DNA of 64,000 bases from Comamonas sp. BIGb0124 (GCF_003752175.1 NZ_RJVF01000014.1:62001-126000), one strand, 5' to 3'. Positions 17,135 through 26,634 are shown, counted from the stretch's first letter. The notes: generated by a model from the letters alone, not told the origin. Numbers and translations are program-made.

Positions 17135-17881
17135 ATGAACATCGAATCGGAATTTTCCAAATCAGCCGACCGACTTCGAGGGCGCAAGATTGTCGTAACC
17201 GGGGCATCGTCCGGTATCGGGAGGATGACCGCCCATTTATTTGCGCAAGCTGGTGCATCTCTCGCCTTGCTGGACAGGAGTCATCCGGATACCTCCTCCC
17301 TCGCCTCTTTACCCAACGTCTATCGCTTTGAGGTCGACGTGACAGACGATGTCAACATCGAACGCATCATCGATGAGGCTGCGGCTTCGATGGGTGGAAT
17401 TGACGGCGTCGTCAATGCTGCCGGCATTATGTCAACCGGGCAGATCCATGATCTTTCCATTTCAGCGTGGCGGCGTGTCGTAGAGGTCAACCTTTTTGGA
17501 ACGTACGCCGTTACGCGGAGTTGCCTCAAATGGATGGCCAGCGAAAAGAAGGGCACGATCGTCAATATTTCATCGGCCGCTGGTTTACTATCCAATACGC
17601 CAGGCTTGACGGCATACGCTGCGTCTAAAGGGGGGGTGATCAGCTTCACGCGTGCCTTGGCAGCGGAAGTCGCACCCAAGATCCGAGCCAATACCGTCTG
17701 CCCGGGCATGGTCGATACGCCGATGGCCGAAGGATTTCGAGCCAACGTAGGTAATTACGCACTCAAGAGGCTTGCAGACCCCGAAGAGGTAGCAAATGCC
17801 ATTCTTTTCTTGACGAGTGACGAGTCCTCTTACATTACTGGCTCGGCATTGGCCGTCGACGGAGGCAGATCGTTTCACTAA
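17135..17881 (+). CDS. SDR-family oxidoreductase
   Basis: A 248-residue classical short-chain dehydrogenase. It has VVTGASSGIGRM for cofactor binding, VNAAGIM, the catalytic Ser in NISSAAG, YAASKGG as Y-x-x-x-K, and YITGSALAVDGG near the end. Length is normal. It is the last gene of the 13632-17881 operon, 77 bp after the binding protein. Two SDRs and one aldehyde dehydrogenase in one operon suggest stepwise oxidation of a hydroxylated compound; the substrate is unknown. Bases 17882-17995 after it hold no gene. Confidence 0.85.
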   Translation: MNIESEFSKSADRLRGRKIVVTGASSGIGRMTAHLFAQAGASLALLDRSHPDTSSLASLPNVYRFEVDVTDDVNIERIIDEAAASMGGIDGVVNAAGIMSTGQIHDLSISAWRRVVEVNLFGTYAVTRSCLKWMASEKKGTIVNISSAAGLLSNTPGLTAYAASKGGVISFTRALAAEVAPKIRANTVCPGMVDTPMAEGFRANVGNYALKRLADPEEVANAILFLTSDESSYITGSALAVDGGRSFH

Positions 17882-17995
17882 AAATACACCAGTGTTTGGA
17901 GCGCGACATTTGTGTTCAACTATGGAGGTTCATCGAAGTGAGGCAGGCTCGGCTACGGGTCAAGCTGAAGATTAGGCAGAAATGAGTGCGGTTAG

Positions 17996-19179
17996 GGAGG
18001 GTCTGCACGAATCGGTTTGACGTATGCGTGCAGGGCACCATCATCGCAAAGGCACTCACTTGAAGTCATGCACGCACAATTGCCCTACCCAGAGGCGTCC
18101 AGCGACATCGTGCCCAGTCATTAGGCGCGTCGCAGACGCATCTATGCCGCCGGCAGCAGCCGGTGGCGCACCATCGACAAATCGTTCAGCGTAAACAACG
18201 TCTTTGAATTGCTCGGTATTTTTCTGCAGCCCCCGGTAGCGCACTTTGGTGTGGTGGAACGGGCTTTTGATCGCCGGAAATAGGTGTTCCACCGTGGCCC
18301 TAATGCTTGCCTGAGCCTTCTCCAACTGATGCACCGCCCGCCGCCTATACGGCGGTGCTCCTTTCCCAGTTCCTCCGTGTCGACGGCTTCATGGCCACGT
18401 GCCACTGTACGCTGTCTTTGGCATCAGGGTGCCTGTGGACTCTCTGATAGCCCGCATCGCCAAAGGCATCTGTCTGCTGGCCGTGCAGCAGGCTGTTGGC
18501 CTCCACCACGTCAGCGAGGTTACCCGACGTTCTCCGGCACCGGATGTACCACGCACGAGTCGGCGTCAACACCGATAGGGGCCTTCATACCGCTCTCATA
18601 CCGCTGACCCTTCTTGCTCTGGTCATCTCTGGGTCACGTGTTCCATCGTTTATTCCTCGCCGAGCTTGGCGCAGCAATGAGCGTGGCGTCTACACGGTGC
18701 CGGCTTTCAGTAGCAGCGCCTATGCTGCTGAGCAGGTCATTGACCACGGCCAGAATTTGGCCGGGGGAGCTTGTTCGTTTTAAGCCGGTGGTGAAAGCGT
18801 AGGATACTCGTCTTGCTGGGTACCGCGTCTTCGCAACTGCTCAAGCCCTCGAAATCGCGAAACAGCGGCACGTCGTGCAGTGGTTCTTCTATTGGCGAGT
18901 CCGACAAGCGGAACCACTGTTGGAGAAAATAGATACACAGTATGGTCTCGGGTGCAAAGGGATGCTGGCCGTACCGACCGCCTTCGGGCTGGTAGTGCAC
19001 CAACAGTGCAAATTGGTCGCTCCACGGCATTACCTAGATCCGTCCACTCTAGGAACTACCGCTTGCGCGTGCGCTTGTTCGAATGGGCTGAATTAGGCCA
19101 GCTTGCTTACTGTGATGCAATTGACACGCCGATGCTGATCAAGGAAAGCACATTTCAAGGGGAACCGTGCAAAGGTTCC
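17996..19179 (-). mobile_element. Decayed IS5-family insertion sequence
   Basis: A 1184-bp element with imperfect terminal inverted repeats: GGAGGGTCTGCACGAATC at 17996-18013, and GGAACCTTTGCACGGTTC on the other strand at 19179-19162. The flanks are TTAG (left) and TTGG (right), close to the YTAR target duplication of IS5. The minus strand encodes a transposase in pieces: TILCIYFLQQWFRLSDSPIE (18960-18900), DVVEANSLLHGQQTDAFGDA (about 18510-18450) and EKAQASIRATVEHLFPAIKS plus KVRYRGLQKNTEQ (18320-18200). These lie in different frames with stops between them, so the element is not mobile on its own. Confidence 0.75.
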
Positions 19180-19487
19180 TTGGAGGGCCGCAATACTGCG
19201 GCCATATCAAGCCGACCCATCCATCCAGTCAGCCGAAGCACGACGACGACACGCCGGGCCGTCTCGCACCCGGCCCCCTGCTCCAACGGTGTAGTGGTGG
19301 TGAGATTGCGGCGCAACTGCCCCAGATTCGCCAGCGGGCTGATGCCCTCGGCAGGGCGCAGCATGAGCAGCACCTGCCATCCATTGCGCTCCAGCGGCGT
19401 GAGTCGAGCATCGAGCATGCTTGAGGTCGGTGTGATTAACAGGGCGTTTTGCCCCAGCGGGTTGTGGCGGGTGTGATGGTCTGCCAT
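19155..19487 (-). pseudogene. Truncated ICE protein, STY4528-like
   Basis: The minus-strand frame starts at 19487 with GGAG ahead of the ATG. For about 90 residues it reads like the N terminus of the integrating-conjugative-element protein family STY4528 (HNPLGQNALLITPTSSMLDA, LTPLERNGWQVLLMLR, GISPLANLGQLRRNL, VVVLRLTGW). A full-length member is several hundred residues long. Similarity ends near 19214 and the frame terminates inside the terminal repeat of the IS5 element. It is thus a fragment of an ICE gene left beside the insertion. The family name is from memory and should be checked by profile search. Confidence 0.6.
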
Positions 19488-19950
19488 GAGAGTTCTCCAA
19501 GGTCTGGGCCACATTGGCCCGTTCCCCTGTGTCTCACCGCGTACTCTCGGCAGTCAGCCAACAATCCTGTCTGCGCCATAGTCGTTTTATTCTGCACGCA
19601 TAGTCCTGGCACCAGCTTCCAGACTGATCTATCATCCCGATACCCCTATGGGGATACAACTGGGGGTACTTCCAGCGATTCCCGCAAAGGCCGTGGCCCG
19701 ATTTCTCCGCGAAACCTAGCATTCACGGGCCTTTGCCGACCGATCAACGTTTAAACGTGTGATCAACGTCTGACCCTGCCCGGGGCCGGACGGCCCCGAC
19801 GGCGATGACGCATCGAGACGGCCGCCCCTGTGCGGCCGTCGTCGTTTCCGGTCCCCGCACACCCCCCCCCACCCGGCGTAAAAAAAGCCCGATGCGGCTG
19901 CATCGGGCTTCGAGGTCGCAGGCCCGGCGGGGGCCTGGGCTGGCTGACGA
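19488..19950. other. Gene-free stretch at the island/chromosome junction
   Basis: About 460 bp between the ICE fragment and the glucose dehydrogenase. It contains a direct repeat GATCAACGT (19740-19770 area), a hairpin GACGGCCG...CGGCCGTC near 19815-19842, a run of nine C near 19862 and the terminator at 19880-19910. No tRNA or clear attachment site was found. GC content rises sharply to its right. Confidence 0.5.
19880..19910 (-). terminator. Rho-independent terminator of the glucose dehydrogenase gene
   Basis: A perfect 9-bp stem GCCCGATGC/GCATCGGGC with a four-base loop (19887-19908). Read on the minus strand it is followed by TTTTTTTA. It lies about 40 bp after the stop of the dehydrogenase gene. 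Confidence 0.85.
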
Positions 19951-22386
19951 TCAGGGCAGCGCGTAGGCGACGACGTAGTCGCCGCGGTCCGGCGAATTGC
20001 GGGCGCCGCCGGCCGAGACCAGGACATACTGCTTGCCGGTCTGCGTGGACTTGTAGCTGATCGGCGTGCCCTGGCTGCCGACGGGCAGGCGGCCCTTCCA
20101 GACTTCACGGCCGGTGCCGGCATCGTAGGCACGCAGGTAGTAATCCTGGCTGGCCGCGATGAACACCAGGCCGCCCTGGGTGGCCATCGTGCCGCCGATG
20201 GTGGGCATGCCCACCGGGATCGGCAGGCCCATCTTGACGCCGAACGGGCCGGTGTCCTGGACGGTGCCGACCGGCACCTGCCAGGCGATCTTCCGGGTCT
20301 TCAGGTCGACGGCGGTCAGCGTGCCGAACGGCGGCTTCTGGCACGGAATCTCCAGCGGCGACATGAAGCGCACCTTGGCGTTGATCGCGTACGGCGTGCC
20401 GTCCAGCGGCACCGGGCGCGTGATCGCGGCAGCCTCGTTGCCGTCGCTCTTGGCGCCGGCATCGGCCGGGTCGGCCTTGATCAGCTGGACTTCCAGTCCG
20501 ACCCGCATGTCGTTGATGAACAGCAACTGGTTGACCGGATCCAGCGACAGGCCGCCCCAGTTCATGCCGCCCAGCGAGCCGGGCAGGTTGAGCGATGCAT
20601 CGGTGCCCGGGGGCGTGAACAGGCCGGTGTAGCGCTTGGACTTGAAGTGGATGCGGCACAGCAGTTGGTCGAACGGCGTCGCGCCCCACATGTCCGATTC
20701 CTTGAGGTCGTCGGCGCCGATGGCCGGCATGCCGACCGAGAACGGCTGGGTGGGCGAATACGTCTCGCCTTCGATGTTGCCGGCCGGCACCGGGCGTTCC
20801 TCGACCGGGGTCAGAGGCTGGCCGGTCTGGCGGTCGAGCACAAAGATCTGGCCGGCCTTGGTGCCGAACACCAGCGCGGGCACGGTCTTGCCTTCGGCGA
20901 CGGGGAAGTCGACGAAGGTCGGCTGCATCGGCACGTCGAAATCCCACAGGTCGTCGTGAACGGTCTGGTAGACCCATTTCTCGCGGCCGGTGGTGGCATC
21001 GACCGCCAGCATGGATGCGCCGTACTTGCGGTCCAGCGCGGTGTGCTTGACGCCCCACAGGTCGACCGCAGCGCTGCCCACGGGCATGAACACGGTGTTG
21101 GATTGCGGGTCGTAGGACATCGGGGCCCAGACATTGGGCGTCGAACGCACATAGGTCTGGCCTGCCGCAGGGGCTTGCGTGTCGTCAGGGTTGCCCGGAT
21201 CGAAGGCCCAGCGCAGTTGGCCGGTGATCACGTCGAAACCGCGCACCACGCCGCCGGGCATGTCGGTGCTGACGTTGTCGGCCACGCGGCCGCCGATGAC
21301 GACGGTGGTGCCGGCCAGCGTCGGGGCCGAGGTCGGATAGACCTCGCCCTTGTCGGCGCCCTTGCCCAGGCCCGCGCGCAGGTCGACGCGGCCATTGACC
21401 CCGAAGTCGGCACAGAACTCGCCGGTGTCTGCATCCAGCGCCACCAGTTCGGGGGCGACGCTGTTCATAAGGATACGGCGCTGGCAGGCCGCGCCCGGGG
21501 CGACGGCGACTGCCGGGATGGGCGAGGCGCCGGCCACGGTGGGCTGCTCCAGGGGCTGGGTGGCGTCGAAATACGCCAGGCCACGGCAACGCATCCATTT
21601 TTTCTGCTTGGCATTGATCTCGGTCTTCCAGAGCTCCTTGCCGGTGGATGCGTCGAGTGCGATCACGTTGTTGTGCGGTGTGCACACGAACACCCGCTCG
21701 CCGATCTGCAAAGGCGTGAGCTGGTCTTCAGCACCGCCGCCGCCGGGGCTGACCGGTGTGTCGCCGGTGCGGTAGGTCCAGGCCACGGCCAGATCCTTGA
21801 CGTTGTTGCGCGTGATCTGGTCGAGCGCGGCAAAACGGGTGCCGCCCGACGTGTTGCCGTAGTGCGCCCAGTTGCGCTGTTCCTGATCCGGCGCGACCGG
21901 TTTCAGGGCCACGCTGTCGCCCACGGCAGGCACCGGGGCGTGCGGCACGAACATGCCGCCCACCGTGGCCAGGCAGGCCAGCGCGAGCACGCCGGCGACC
22001 GCGTTGGCCCGGGTCCGGGAGACCGGCTGCTTCTGCGCGCGGCGCAGCAGCGGGAACGAGAGCGCGACCAGCACCGCCACGCCCACCAGCAGCAGGGCGC
22101 GGGAGACCAGCGGCCAGAAGTCCAGGCCGACCTCGGCAAGGGACCAGATGACGGTACCGGCAACGGCCAGGGCATAGAGCACGGCGCCGCTCGGGCGCTG
22201 GCGGATGATCTGGATGCCCGCGGCCGCGAGCACCAGGCCGCAGACCACAAAGTAGGCACTGCCGCCGAGCGTGGCGAGGGTGTAGCCGTTGATGGCAAAG
22301 AAAGCGCCACCGGCCAGAATCAACAGTCCCAGGAGGACCAGCCAGATTCGGGCGAGCGCAGAAAGTTGTCGTTGAGATGTCTGCAT
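19951..22386 (-). CDS. gcd: Membrane-bound PQQ-dependent glucose dehydrogenase
   Basis: An 811-residue quinoprotein. The first 150 residues contain about five membrane segments, as in Gcd. The rest is a periplasmic beta-propeller with VAWTYRTGD, VFVCTPHNNV (position of the catalytic His of E. coli Gcd), RGFDVITGQLRWAFDPG, WVYQTVHDDLWDFDVPMQPT and DMWGATPFDQLLCR, ending in GDYVVAYALP. It oxidises glucose (or related sugars) to the lactone in the periplasm and passes electrons to ubiquinone. The quinate/shikimate dehydrogenase branch has the same layout, so that substrate cannot be excluded. No PQQ-synthesis genes are in the window. The LysR gene upstream on the same strand is 118 bp away. Confidence 0.85.
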   Translation of the reverse strand: MQTSQRQLSALARIWLVLLGLLILAGGAFFAINGYTLATLGGSAYFVVCGLVLAAAGIQIIRQRPSGAVLYALAVAGTVIWSLAEVGLDFWPLVSRALLLVGVAVLVALSFPLLRRAQKQPVSRTRANAVAGVLALACLATVGGMFVPHAPVPAVGDSVALKPVAPDQEQRNWAHYGNTSGGTRFAALDQITRNNVKDLAVAWTYRTGDTPVSPGGGGAEDQLTPLQIGERVFVCTPHNNVIALDASTGKELWKTEINAKQKKWMRCRGLAYFDATQPLEQPTVAGASPIPAVAVAPGAACQRRILMNSVAPELVALDADTGEFCADFGVNGRVDLRAGLGKGADKGEVYPTSAPTLAGTTVVIGGRVADNVSTDMPGGVVRGFDVITGQLRWAFDPGNPDDTQAPAAGQTYVRSTPNVWAPMSYDPQSNTVFMPVGSAAVDLWGVKHTALDRKYGASMLAVDATTGREKWVYQTVHDDLWDFDVPMQPTFVDFPVAEGKTVPALVFGTKAGQIFVLDRQTGQPLTPVEERPVPAGNIEGETYSPTQPFSVGMPAIGADDLKESDMWGATPFDQLLCRIHFKSKRYTGLFTPPGTDASLNLPGSLGGMNWGGLSLDPVNQLLFINDMRVGLEVQLIKADPADAGAKSDGNEAAAITRPVPLDGTPYAINAKVRFMSPLEIPCQKPPFGTLTAVDLKTRKIAWQVPVGTVQDTGPFGVKMGLPIPVGMPTIGGTMATQGGLVFIAASQDYYLRAYDAGTGREVWKGRLPVGSQGTPISYKSTQTGKQYVLVSAGGARNSPDRGDYVVAYALP

Positions 22387-22503
22387 GAGGAGCGGGTAAT
22401 GGAGTTCTGGCCTCGCGGGTGAGGCAGGGCGCTCATTGTAGGTGCCTGCTAAAACGTATTAGGGAGTGGGGAATGGTTCTGGAAATACCCCCTCCGCCGC
22501 GTT

Positions 22504-23460
22504 TCAATCCGCCTGCGGCGGCCCGTCCCCGGTCTGCCGGCGGTCGAACAGCCGCACCACCCGCTGGCGCATCCAGTGCAGGGCCGGATCGCGTTCGAAG
22601 CGGCGGCTCCAGTGCAGCGAGACGGTGAAATCCTGCAGCGGCATCTGCGGCTGCACCAGCGCATAGTCGCCCGAGGCGGCGAAGCCCTGCGCGATGTCCA
22701 GCGGCATGATCACCGCCAGGTCGGTGGTGCGCACGATGGGTGGCAGGGCCATGAAATGCGAGGCCGTCAGGCGGACGCGGTCTTCCAGGCGCAGCAGCTG
22801 CAGGATGCGGATGGTGTCGGAGTGGGTGCGCACGGCCACGTATTCCAGAGCGTCCAGATCGGCCTGGAACGCCGCGGTGCCTGCCACGGGCCGGTCGCGC
22901 GGCCCGGCCAGCGGCACCACCAGAGGGTGGTCGCGGCGCACCAGCACGATGTAGCGGTCGTCGAGCAGCGCATGGCGCTGGGTGTCGTGCACCGAGGGCA
23001 GGAAACCGATGGCGAAATCCAGCGTGCCGCTGTCCAGGGCCAGGGCGATTTCTTCGTGCGGCAGCGCACGGCTGTGCACGCGCACGCCCGGTGTCTCCTG
23101 GCGCAGCGCACGCATGAGCTGGGGCAGGAACCGCGCCTCCCCGATGTCGCTGAGATGCAGCCGCAGGTCCATGCGCACCGTGGCCGGATCGAAGCGGGTG
23201 TTTTCGTTGAGCGCCGACTCCAGCGTGGCAATCGCCGATTGCACCGCGTGCGCCAGCCGGTCGGCGCGGGGCGTGGGGGCCATGCGTCCGGCGCTGCGCA
23301 CGAACAGCGCGTCGCCCAGCAGCAGGCGCAGCCGCGCCAGGCCCTGACTGGCCGCCGGCTGAGACAGACCCAGCAGATCGGCCGCCCGGCTCACGCTGCG
23401 CGCGCGATAGATGGCGTCGAACAGCCGCAGCAGGTTGAGATCGATGTCGTTGATGTGCAT
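22504..23460 (-). CDS. LysR-family transcriptional regulator
   Basis: A 318-residue LysR regulator starting with MHINDIDLNLLRLFDAIYRA at 23460; the longer frame to 23502 adds a poorly LysR-like leader. The helix-turn-helix is SVSRAADLLGLSQPAASQGL. It belongs to the NodD/LinR-like branch (DLNLLRLFDAIY, FVRSAGRMAPTPRADRLA). It diverges from the Bug binding-protein gene at 23613, the usual regulator/target layout. It also lies upstream of the glucose dehydrogenase gene on the same strand, so a role in that gene's expression is possible. Confidence 0.85.
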   Translation of the reverse strand: MHINDIDLNLLRLFDAIYRARSVSRAADLLGLSQPAASQGLARLRLLLGDALFVRSAGRMAPTPRADRLAHAVQSAIATLESALNENTRFDPATVRMDLRLHLSDIGEARFLPQLMRALRQETPGVRVHSRALPHEEIALALDSGTLDFAIGFLPSVHDTQRHALLDDRYIVLVRRDHPLVVPLAGPRDRPVAGTAAFQADLDALEYVAVRTHSDTIRILQLLRLEDRVRLTASHFMALPPIVRTTDLAVIMPLDIAQGFAASGDYALVQPQMPLQDFTVSLHWSRRFERDPALHWMRQRVVRLFDRRQTGDGPPQAD

Positions 23461-23612
23461 GGTGTGTGTCGAGGCCGGTCCTGGCAACATGCGCAGGGGC
23501 AATAGTGCTTATCAAGCCGATTTTATTGGTGAATAGTGTATGCGGCTCGATACTGCAACCCGGCCTGTGGCTCGGGCCGATCACAAAGACAAACCGCTGG
23601 AGACAAGACGAC

Positions 23613-24638
23613 ATGCCACTCAGATTTCCCGCCGCAGGCTTGCGGAACGGGCGCCGCCGGCTGCTGCTCGCCGCCGTGACATGCACCGCCGCGACGCTGG
23701 CGCTCCTGCCGCAGACGGCCTCGGCGCAGAAGGCCGGCCCGGCCTACCCCGACAAACCCATCCGCCTGGTGGTCAACTTCGCCCCCGGCGGGGCCGCCGA
23801 CCAGATCGCGCGTGCCCTCAACACCCCGCTGCAGCAGGCCCTGGGCCAGCCGGTGATCGTGGAGAACCGCTCGGGCGCCGGCGGCAACGTGGGCGGCGAA
23901 GCGGTGGCACGGGCTCAGCCCGACGGCTACACCCTGCTGCTGAGCTCGGGCGGCATGGTCTCCATCAACCCGGCCATCTACGCCAACATGTCCTTCGATC
24001 CCGCCAAGGATCTGGTGCCGGTGGCCTCGGCCTCGCGGATTCTGGTCTACCTGGTGGTCAAGCCCGATTTTCCGGCGCGCACGGCGGCCGAGTTCATGGC
24101 CTATGCCCGCGCCCATCCGGGCAAGCTGTCGTACGGCTCGCCGGGCAACGGCAGCTCGCCCCACCTGGCCGGCGAGATGTTCAACACCGCGGCGGGCGTG
24201 ACGTCCACCCACGTGCCGTATCGCGGCGCCGCGCCCGCCTTGCAGGATCTGCTGGGCGGCCAGATCGATTACCTGTTCGACTCCGGTGTCGGCCTGCCGC
24301 ATGTGCGGTCGGGTGGATTGCGACTGCTGGCCGTCGGCAGCCAGCAGCGCTCGGCCGAATTCAAGGATGTTCCCACGCTCGACGAAGCCGGCCTCAAGGG
24401 CTTCGACGCCGACACCTACTTCGGCGTCTATGCGCCGACGGGCACACCCTCCGCCATCGTCGACCGGTTGCACGACGAGATCACACGCATCGTCTCCAGC
24501 CCCGACTTCCGGAAACGCATGGAGGCCCTGGGCGGCGCGCCCGCACCGATGAGCGCGCAGGCCTTCGGCGACAAGGCCCGGGAAGACACCGTTCGTTTCG
24601 GCAAGCTCATCAAGGAGCGCGGCATCCGGGGCGATTGA
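23613..24638 (+). CDS. Bug-family tripartite tricarboxylate substrate-binding protein
   Basis: A 341-residue periplasmic binding protein. The start at 23613 has GGAG upstream and begins a signal peptide with a basic RNGRRR region, cleaved near TASAQKAG. Family motifs: YPDKPIRLVVNFAPGGAADQ, GQPVIVENRSGAGGNVGGEA, and HVPYRGAAPALQDLLGGQID. The ligand is unknown. It is divergent from a LysR gene (152 bp between starts) and is not accompanied by membrane subunits. Confidence 0.85.
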   Translation: MPLRFPAAGLRNGRRRLLLAAVTCTAATLALLPQTASAQKAGPAYPDKPIRLVVNFAPGGAADQIARALNTPLQQALGQPVIVENRSGAGGNVGGEAVARAQPDGYTLLLSSGGMVSINPAIYANMSFDPAKDLVPVASASRILVYLVVKPDFPARTAAEFMAYARAHPGKLSYGSPGNGSSPHLAGEMFNTAAGVTSTHVPYRGAAPALQDLLGGQIDYLFDSGVGLPHVRSGGLRLLAVGSQQRSAEFKDVPTLDEAGLKGFDADTYFGVYAPTGTPSAIVDRLHDEITRIVSSPDFRKRMEALGGAPAPMSAQAFGDKAREDTVRFGKLIKERGIRGD

Positions 24639-24738
24639 CGCAAAGGCGGCCTGCCGCCTGGGCCGCCGGCGACGGTGCGGTCCGTGTTTTCGGGTTAATG
24701 TTCGGCTTTGGCTGTTTGCCAGGTACCCCGTTCGCCCG

Positions 24739-25527
24739 ATGACCACTACAACCGCTGGAGACAGCCCGATACTCGAGCCGCTGCGTGCGTCTCCCGAAGC
24801 GGGCGAAGCACCCGGGCGGCTCGCCCGTCCGCCCGTGTCGCTGCAGACCCTGCGCAGCGTGACGCTGTTCCAGGACCTGTCGGCCGAGCGCCTGCAGGCC
24901 CTGGCGCAGGCCTGCACCTGGCACGCCTACGAGGCGGGCTACACCATTCCGGCCTCGTACACCGCGGGCTTCTGTGTGGTGGCCACGGGGCGGGTGCTCA
25001 TCACCACCTACGAAGAAAGCGGGCGCGAGGTCGCGTTCCAGGTCATGGGGCCGGGAGACTGCTTCGGCGCCGTCGCCATCCTGCTGGGCCCGGACTACGA
25101 CGAATCGGTCGAGGCCGTGACCATGCAGCCCAGTCTGGTGGCGCAACTCGAGACCGAATCCTTCCTCGCCATGCTGCGCGAGGATCCGGCTTTCGCCATG
25201 GCGCTGCTGCAGAACATGGCCCATGCGGTGCGGCGTTTCAGCCAGCGCATCGTCGAGCTCAGCACGCTGACGGTGCGCGGTCGGCTGCACGCGGCCCTGC
25301 TGCGCATGGCCCACCGCGTGGGCGTGCAGGCCAACCAGGCCAGGCTGGAGCCCTCGCCGCGCCACCAGGTGCTGGCCAACTACATCGGCACCAACCGCGA
25401 ACAGGTCACGCGCGAGCTCTCATGGCTGCAGCGGCAGGGCCTGGCCGCCAAGGACGGCAAGGCCCTGCTGCTGCTCGACATCGTGCGCCTGCAGGCGCTG
25501 GTCGACAGCGGCCGGCTCAAGGGCTAG
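24739..25527 (+). CDS. Crp/Fnr-family transcriptional regulator
   Basis: A 262-residue regulator. A cyclic-nucleotide-binding-like beta-roll spans about residues 40-155 (VATGRVLITTYEESGREVAF, MGPGDCFGAVAILLG), and a helix-turn-helix follows near the C terminus (RHQVLANYIGTNREQVTREL). There is no N-terminal cysteine cluster, so it is not an oxygen-sensing Fnr. The cAMP-contact Arg-Ser of true Crp is not evident either, so the ligand is unknown. An N-terminal extension of about 35 residues precedes the fold. It follows the binding protein by 100 bp and is convergent with the DMT permease gene. Confidence 0.8.
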   Translation: MTTTTAGDSPILEPLRASPEAGEAPGRLARPPVSLQTLRSVTLFQDLSAERLQALAQACTWHAYEAGYTIPASYTAGFCVVATGRVLITTYEESGREVAFQVMGPGDCFGAVAILLGPDYDESVEAVTMQPSLVAQLETESFLAMLREDPAFAMALLQNMAHAVRRFSQRIVELSTLTVRGRLHAALLRMAHRVGVQANQARLEPSPRHQVLANYIGTNREQVTRELSWLQRQGLAAKDGKALLLLDIVRLQALVDSGRLKG

Positions 25528-25546
25528 CGATCGGGCGCGGCCCGGT

Positions 25547-26533
25547 TCAGCCATGGGCGCCGTCGAGCGCCTTGGCGGCGGGTTCGGCCGGGCGCACCTC
25601 GGCATGTTTGCGCACGGCCCAGGCCACGCCCGCGACCAGCAGCACGATGGCCGCCAGTTCCAGCGGACGGGGCCATTGCTGCCCGTACACAAAACCGTAG
25701 AGCAGGGCAAACAGCGTCTCGAAGATGATGAGCTGGCCCGACAGCGTGACCGGCACGCGGCGGCTGGCGATGTTCCAGAGCTGATTGCCGATCATCGATG
25801 CACCCAGGGCCAGCGCGGCATTGACCAGCCAGAACAGTGTCCAGTCGCGGCCGGTGGCCTGGGCGGCCGCACCGGTGATCTGGGGCGCGAACAGCAGCAG
25901 GCCCACCAGGCCCATGACCAGCGCGATGGCGCCGCTGGTCAGTCCGTACAGCGCCGACCACTGACCGCCGGTGAACTTGGCGTTGCGCTGCAGGTAACGG
26001 GTGTTGTCCAGCGTGTACCAGGACCACGACAGCAGCGCCAGCACCGCACAGACCACGCCCGCCACGTTCTGCATCAGCGAGCGGCCCGACGCACCCGAGG
26101 CGCTGTGCGTGAACAGATCGATGTTGATGCAGGCGATGCCCGCCGCCACCGTGGCCAGCGGCCAGGCCAGGCTCTTGAGCGGAATGGCACCATGGTCGGC
26201 GCGCCCCATCAGCGTGACCAGCAGGGGCAGCAGCCCGATGATGAGCGACGTGGGGGCGATGCCTGCCAACTGCACCCCGTAGGCCAGCAGGATGTAATAG
26301 ACGATGTTGCCCGCCAGCGACTGCCGGACCATGGCCGCGAGATCGTGCCGGTCCACGCGCGCGAGCGTCCGGCGCAGCGCGGGGGCCAGAAACATCAGGG
26401 CGATCACGCCGTAGCAGACATAACGCCCGATCGACAGCTCCCAGGGCGTGAACGCCGGCAGCAGCCGGGGGGTCAGGAACACCAGTCCCCAGAACGCACC
26501 GGCCAGCAAACCGCACAAGACTCCTGCACCCAT
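25547..26533 (-). CDS. DMT-family (EamA-like) permease
   Basis: A 328-residue inner-membrane protein with about ten hydrophobic segments in two halves, as in the drug/metabolite transporter superfamily (EamA type). The ATG at 26533 begins directly with the first segment (GVLCGLLAGAFWGLVFLTP). An alanine-rich cytoplasmic tail ends the protein. It is the last gene of a four-gene minus-strand unit with a double CMD-like protein and a flavin monooxygenase, 101 bp downstream of the former. It may import the substrate or export a product. Confidence 0.8.
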   Translation of the reverse strand: MGAGVLCGLLAGAFWGLVFLTPRLLPAFTPWELSIGRYVCYGVIALMFLAPALRRTLARVDRHDLAAMVRQSLAGNIVYYILLAYGVQLAGIAPTSLIIGLLPLLVTLMGRADHGAIPLKSLAWPLATVAAGIACINIDLFTHSASGASGRSLMQNVAGVVCAVLALLSWSWYTLDNTRYLQRNAKFTGGQWSALYGLTSGAIALVMGLVGLLLFAPQITGAAAQATGRDWTLFWLVNAALALGASMIGNQLWNIASRRVPVTLSGQLIIFETLFALLYGFVYGQQWPRPLELAAIVLLVAGVAWAVRKHAEVRPAEPAAKALDGAHG

Positions 26534-26634
26534 GATCACACCTGTCTGTTGGGGACCTTGCGGTCCTGGCCGGCCGGACCTGCGCGGTCCGGCTCGGCGG
26601 ATTCGTTCTTTCGACCGGTCCGGCTTCCGCTGCG

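Noticed and set aside
20647-22422. A 591-codon open frame antisense to the glucose dehydrogenase gene
   Set aside because: Same reasoning: a shadow of a well-supported quinoprotein gene.
24739-25527. Oxygen-sensing Fnr identity for the Crp/Fnr protein
   Set aside because: The N-terminal cysteine cluster for an iron-sulfur centre is absent.
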